NCBI GenBank assembly: GCA_001871015.1
Contig: MNUO01000087.1
Location: 1 to 20,014, forward strand
DNA length: 20,014 bases
Direction of reading: 5' to 3'
From: Candidatus Desantisbacteria bacterium CG1_02_38_46
Lineage (GTDB): Bacteria > Desantisbacteria > UBA1551 > UBA1559
Shown: piece by piece, positions 17,117 through 20,014 of the stretch
Layout of the letters: every line of letters begins with the position of its first letter
How positions within the stretch are numbered: position 1 is the stretch's first letter
Made by a program: the position numbers and the translations under genes
Notes under the pieces: model-generated
What the model was told of the DNA's origin: nothing
Seen by the model: the letters and a program-made list of their open reading frames with translations, nothing else
Databases searched by the model: none

Positions 17117-18265
17117 TTATTTTTTGTTGAGTAGACATTTTATGTCCTCTGTGAGTTCCCCTACACCCTCCACAAGTATCTCACCCGCATTTGGTTTAAA
17201 GTGGAAGAATCCCAGTATGAGAGGAACCATATGCGCCGCATATCCCTTGCGTACAAAATCATCCTTGTCAGGGATGTAACCGATACAATCATTTGCATAA
17301 CCGATTACAAATGTGTTTTTAAACGGTGAAATTTCTTTAATCTTCATTCCCCATTTTGTAAACACCTCTCCTGGTTCCATCACAAAAAGTATATCGTTGT
17401 CAATTGCAAGTATCTGGATTTCAGCCGGCAAAACATCCCGCGGATTACGATTAATCTCTCTAATGGTGTCGTCTTTCCATTCCTGGAAGAAGCGTTCCCA
17501 GTTTGCCTGCTTGCGGTGTTCGGCATAGTGCTGAAGCATATCTTCAATGTCTTTCTGGTCAGGTATATGAAGCGGCAGATTAATAATTTTTGAATACATT
17601 TTTATCTTCTTGCTCTTCTCTAATTTTATTTTCTTTGTCACCCTTAAAACTTCGTTTGCTAATATTTCTCCATATTCCTTTGCTTTATCAAAAGAAGATG
17701 AGCCATTATCTTTAATATTCACATCTCCGCAAAAACCCTGCAGAAACATACCCATGCCGCCACTGAGCACACTGTCCAATTTCGCACTTGCATAACCTGG
17801 CCAATCAGCACTCACTGCAAAACTATCCGGGCCCATTACCACAGCATGAGCGCTGTAATTATATAGAATCGCTTTTGTTTTACCGCTTAAATTATCAACT
17901 CGCAAAACCATCAAAGCAGTATCAGTTGGACCACCTTTAACCACTCTGTTGAAATTAATTTCAACCTTACCCTGTCCCGCACCAATTATAACTGGCTCCA
18001 GATTTTTATTTGCTTCTTTTGCCGACTCTATAATTTTCTCCTTCAGGAAAACCATATAATTCTTATCCATGTCTCCCCAACCCCTCAGGTATACGGTTGT
18101 AGGACCTGAATGGGTGTGAGTTGTGGAAATAGTTATATTGTCTTCAGACATCTCTAAGGCACTGGAAATTTCTTTTCCAATACGGTTGAGATAAATTCCG
18201 TAGCCCGCCATCTCAAGACCGAACGGCGGAGTGATTTTGACTTTTGAAATACCTGCTTTTAACAT
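17117..18265 (-). CDS. Neutral/alkaline ceramidase-family protein, shortened N-terminal domain
   Basis: A 382-residue cytoplasmic-looking protein. The N-terminus (AGISKVKITPPFGLEMAGYG), THTHSGP with H50 and H52 as likely zinc ligands, YSAHAVV (H140), SADWPG and FCGDVN are characteristic of the neutral/alkaline non-lysosomal ceramidase family, which hydrolyses N-acyl amide bonds in ceramides; many bacterial members lack a signal peptide and have unknown substrates. Family members normally have roughly 50 or more residues between GYG and the THTHSGP region, including a strand ending in an Asp (the 'ARALVL...SADL' region); here only about 26 residues separate them, so an in-frame internal deletion is likely and activity is doubtful. 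The start ATG lies 8 bases after the aminotransferase stop, and its Shine-Dalgarno-like AAGGTG lies in the end of that gene, suggesting translational coupling. Confidence 0.75.
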   Translation of the reverse strand: MLKAGISKVKITPPFGLEMAGYGIYLNRIGKEISSALEMSEDNITISTTHTHSGPTTVYLRGWGDMDKNYMVFLKEKIIESAKEANKNLEPVIIGAGQGKVEINFNRVVKGGPTDTALMVLRVDNLSGKTKAILYNYSAHAVVMGPDSFAVSADWPGYASAKLDSVLSGGMGMFLQGFCGDVNIKDNGSSSFDKAKEYGEILANEVLRVTKKIKLEKSKKIKMYSKIINLPLHIPDQKDIEDMLQHYAEHRKQANWERFFQEWKDDTIREINRNPRDVLPAEIQILAIDNDILFVMEPGEVFTKWGMKIKEISPFKNTFVIGYANDCIGYIPDKDDFVRKGYAAHMVPLILGFFHFKPNAGEILVEGVGELTEDIKCLLNKK

Positions 18266-18273
18266 TGGAGGAT

Positions 18274-19518
18274 TTACACCTTCTTCAGTTCGTCTATATT
18301 CTCTTTTATCTTTGCCACTGTATCAATGATTTTCTGAATTCCATTGCGGTCTGTAAGCAATAAAGGATGCCAGAGCGTAATCTGTTGATTGGCACAGAAG
18401 TTTTCTGCCACCGGCAAATATAATTTTTCGTAGTTTGGCAATTTACCAACAACCCTGGAAGGTAGAACTTTTTCGATTTGCGCCCTGCAAAAAGCATAAT
18501 TTTTGTACAGCGGCACTCCATATGCTGCACCACAAGGTACACCTTCAGCACGCAGTGCACTTAAAAATTTATCTCTATGTACGCCTCCAAATTGCCTGGC
18601 ATCATATTTAATAATAAAGAAATAATATCCTCTTTTTGTAATTCTTTTGTCTCTCGGTAAAGAATCTACTCCGCCAATTTTATTTAATTCCTTTGCGAGG
18701 AATTCACCCATTTTATATTTATGGTTGGTCTGCTGGGTTAACCTGCTCAGTTGTGAAAGTAAAACTCCTGCCTGAAACTCGCTCAAACGATAATTGGAAG
18801 ATAAAATAAAGTGGCCATAACCTGGCTTGCCGACCACTCTTCCAATGTTGTGTATAATTGACGCTTCCTCATAATATTTTTTATTATTTGTCAGTATGGC
18901 CCCGCCTTCGCCAGAAGACAGGGACTTGCTCTCCTGAAATGAGAATGAACCAAAATCACCAATAGAACCCACCGGTCTGCCCTTCCATTCAGTCCCATGA
19001 GCATGGGCACAATCCTCAACCAATAATAATTTATGTTTTCGCACAATTGGAATAATTTTGTCAAAATTGACTGGATAACCTCCGTAGTGCACTGCGATTA
19101 CTGCTTTTGTGCGTTTTGTTATTGACGCTTCAAGTGCCTCGGGACTTATTTGAAATGTCCCGGGGTCTACGTCCACAAAAATCGGTATTGCACCCACTTC
19201 GCTTATTGCACTTGCCGATGCAATGAAGGTAACTGCTGGCACAAGCACCTCATCTCCAATTTTAACTCCGCCTGCCTTAAGGGATAATTCAAGAGTAACT
19301 GTCCCGTTTGCCGCAGCTATTGCATATTTTGCCTGGTTCCATTTTGCATAAGCTTTCTCAAATTTCTCAGCCCAGGAACCAGGATAAATCCGACACCAAC
19401 GCCTGCCTTTTAATACTTTAACCAACATTCTTTCATCTTCTCTGTCTACAAACGGCCAGGCAGGAATGTTCAATCCTTTTGCTGCCTGCTTTCCTCCAAG
19501 AACTGCTAACTTTGCCAT
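18274..19518 (-). CDS. DegT/DnrJ/EryC1/StrS-family PLP aminotransferase
   Basis: A 414-residue soluble protein of normal family length. Visible signatures: AAANGT near the cofactor phosphate site, VEDCAHAHG with D169 positioned to bind the pyridine nitrogen of pyridoxal phosphate, and FSFQESKSLSSGEGG with K198 as the expected Schiff-base lysine. The family transfers amino groups to keto-sugars or keto-inositols (nucleotide-sugar or free-sugar substrates), usually from glutamate or glutamine; the exact substrate is not readable here. The ribosome binding site AGGGGG lies 6 bases upstream of ATG 19518. It sits between an amidohydrolase gene (35-base gap) and the ceramidase-family gene (8-base gap), forming one operon; an inositol- or sugar-catabolic role is possible but unproven. 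Confidence 0.88.
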   Translation of the reverse strand: MAKLAVLGGKQAAKGLNIPAWPFVDREDERMLVKVLKGRRWCRIYPGSWAEKFEKAYAKWNQAKYAIAAANGTVTLELSLKAGGVKIGDEVLVPAVTFIASASAISEVGAIPIFVDVDPGTFQISPEALEASITKRTKAVIAVHYGGYPVNFDKIIPIVRKHKLLLVEDCAHAHGTEWKGRPVGSIGDFGSFSFQESKSLSSGEGGAILTNNKKYYEEASIIHNIGRVVGKPGYGHFILSSNYRLSEFQAGVLLSQLSRLTQQTNHKYKMGEFLAKELNKIGGVDSLPRDKRITKRGYYFFIIKYDARQFGGVHRDKFLSALRAEGVPCGAAYGVPLYKNYAFCRAQIEKVLPSRVVGKLPNYEKLYLPVAENFCANQQITLWHPLLLTDRNGIQKIIDTVAKIKENIDELKKV

Positions 19519-19553
19519 TGTAAGCCCCCTTTACTGATTATAATATTTCTAAA

Positions 19554-20014
19554 TTAAAATGTGTCCTTATTTAAAAAAGGTGAAAGAAGTTTTTCGGCAT
19601 TGCGATGCAGAATGTTGTGCCTGTCTTCATCGGTTATATCTGCAGAAAGTACACAGCCAATATAATAATGATGGCTGAACCAGGGAAAATCCGTACCAAA
19701 AATTATTCTTTGCGAGCCAACCCCTTCTACCAGTTTTTCCAGAATCCCCCTGTAAGGTAAAACTGCAGTAAGTTCCAGGTAAACATTGGGAAACCTCCTG
19801 ACCAATCCCATTGCTCCATCCCAATCCCCGAAACAGGAATGTCCTAAAAGAACTTTTACATTCTTGTATTTCTCTACTGCTTTCCTTACAATTTCTGCGC
19901 CATCAAACGAACTTCCGCCCCAGGTATGAAGTAACATTAAAAGATTTCTATCGTCGGCAAATTTCCATGCGGGTTCATATCGGACATCATTAACAGGAAC
20001 GCAGTGGTAATCAG
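19554..20014 (-). CDS. Amidohydrolase-2 family metal-dependent hydrolase, 5' end missing
   Basis: The frame stays open to the right edge: codons upstream of the ATG at 19937 read DVRYEPAWKFADDRNLL without a stop, so that ATG is internal and the gene starts outside the window. About 153 C-terminal residues are visible. LLHTWGG and LLGHSC supply the histidines, and IIFGTDFPW supplies the aspartate, of the metal site of the amidohydrolase superfamily (Amidohydro_2, PF04909 type), on a TIM barrel. Such proteins include decarboxylases and lactone or amide hydrolases; the substrate is unknown. First visible gene of the minus-strand operon; no promoter is visible because the start is not in the window. 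Confidence 0.85.
   Translation of the reverse strand, partial: DYHCVPVNDVRYEPAWKFADDRNLLMLLHTWGGSSFDGAEIVRKAVEKYKNVKVLLGHSCFGDWDGAMGLVRRFPNVYLELTAVLPYRGILEKLVEGVGSQRIIFGTDFPWFSHHYYIGCVLSADITDEDRHNILHRNAEKLLSPFLNKDTF

Noticed and set aside
19935-19937. ATG as start of the amidohydrolase
   Set aside because: The frame continues without a stop to the window edge with family-like sequence, and the domain would lack its N-terminal half.

Overview
This is an AT-rich (by eye, mid-to-upper 30s % GC) bacterial segment with mostly tight gene spacing, strong purine-rich ribosome binding sites and one consensus sigma70-type promoter. The mix of genes points to an uncultivated Gram-negative candidate lineage near the PVC/Omnitrophota-type bacteria: LamG-domain surface proteins, divergent TIM-barrel glycoside-hydrolase-like proteins, a DUF6785/DUF6784-type polytopic membrane protein, a ceramidase-family protein, a DegT-family aminotransferase and an amidohydrolase. 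The lineage is an inference; no marker gene is present.

Layout. From the left edge to 16194 runs a plus-strand block that could be one operon (gaps of 46, 17, 90, 41 and 26 bases): the 3' part of a LamG plus TIM-barrel protein (1-1727); a cytoplasmic GH42/GHL6-like protein with a glutamine-amidotransferase-like domain (1774-3774); a 639-residue membrane protein (3792-5711); a giant secreted protein of about 2144 residues (5802-12236); a small LamG protein with a damaged 5' end (12278-12901); and a secreted GH20-like protein fused to a ThuA/GATase-like domain and a C-terminal beta domain (12928-16194). A perfect-consensus promoter (TTGACA-16 bp-TATAAT) then precedes an intact secreted single-LamG protein (16284-17030). 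On the minus strand, converging on it, an operon reads in from the right edge: amidohydrolase (partial), DegT/DnrJ/EryC1 aminotransferase, and a ceramidase-family protein that appears to lack an internal piece of its N-terminal domain.

How the parts may work together (inference). The plus block reads like a glycan-handling locus: secreted LamG proteins to bind carbohydrate or surfaces, an extracytoplasmic GH20-like protein, a polytopic membrane protein that could move a product, and a cytoplasmic GH42-like protein. The minus operon fits sugar or amino-sugar metabolism but has no obvious mechanistic tie to the plus block.

The most striking structure is LamG cassette turnover. The giant protein is built of repeated Ig-like / LamG / second beta-module blocks, with the LamG slot replaced once by a different beta-sandwich. 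Its second LamG and the two small LamG genes share long identical DNA stretches in a mosaic pattern, with one deletion whose length equals the spacing of a direct repeat. Short interspersed repeats lie in three intergenic gaps and probably inside one coding sequence, and one of them abuts a gene that has lost the start of its signal peptide. No tRNA, rRNA, CRISPR array or transposase gene was seen.
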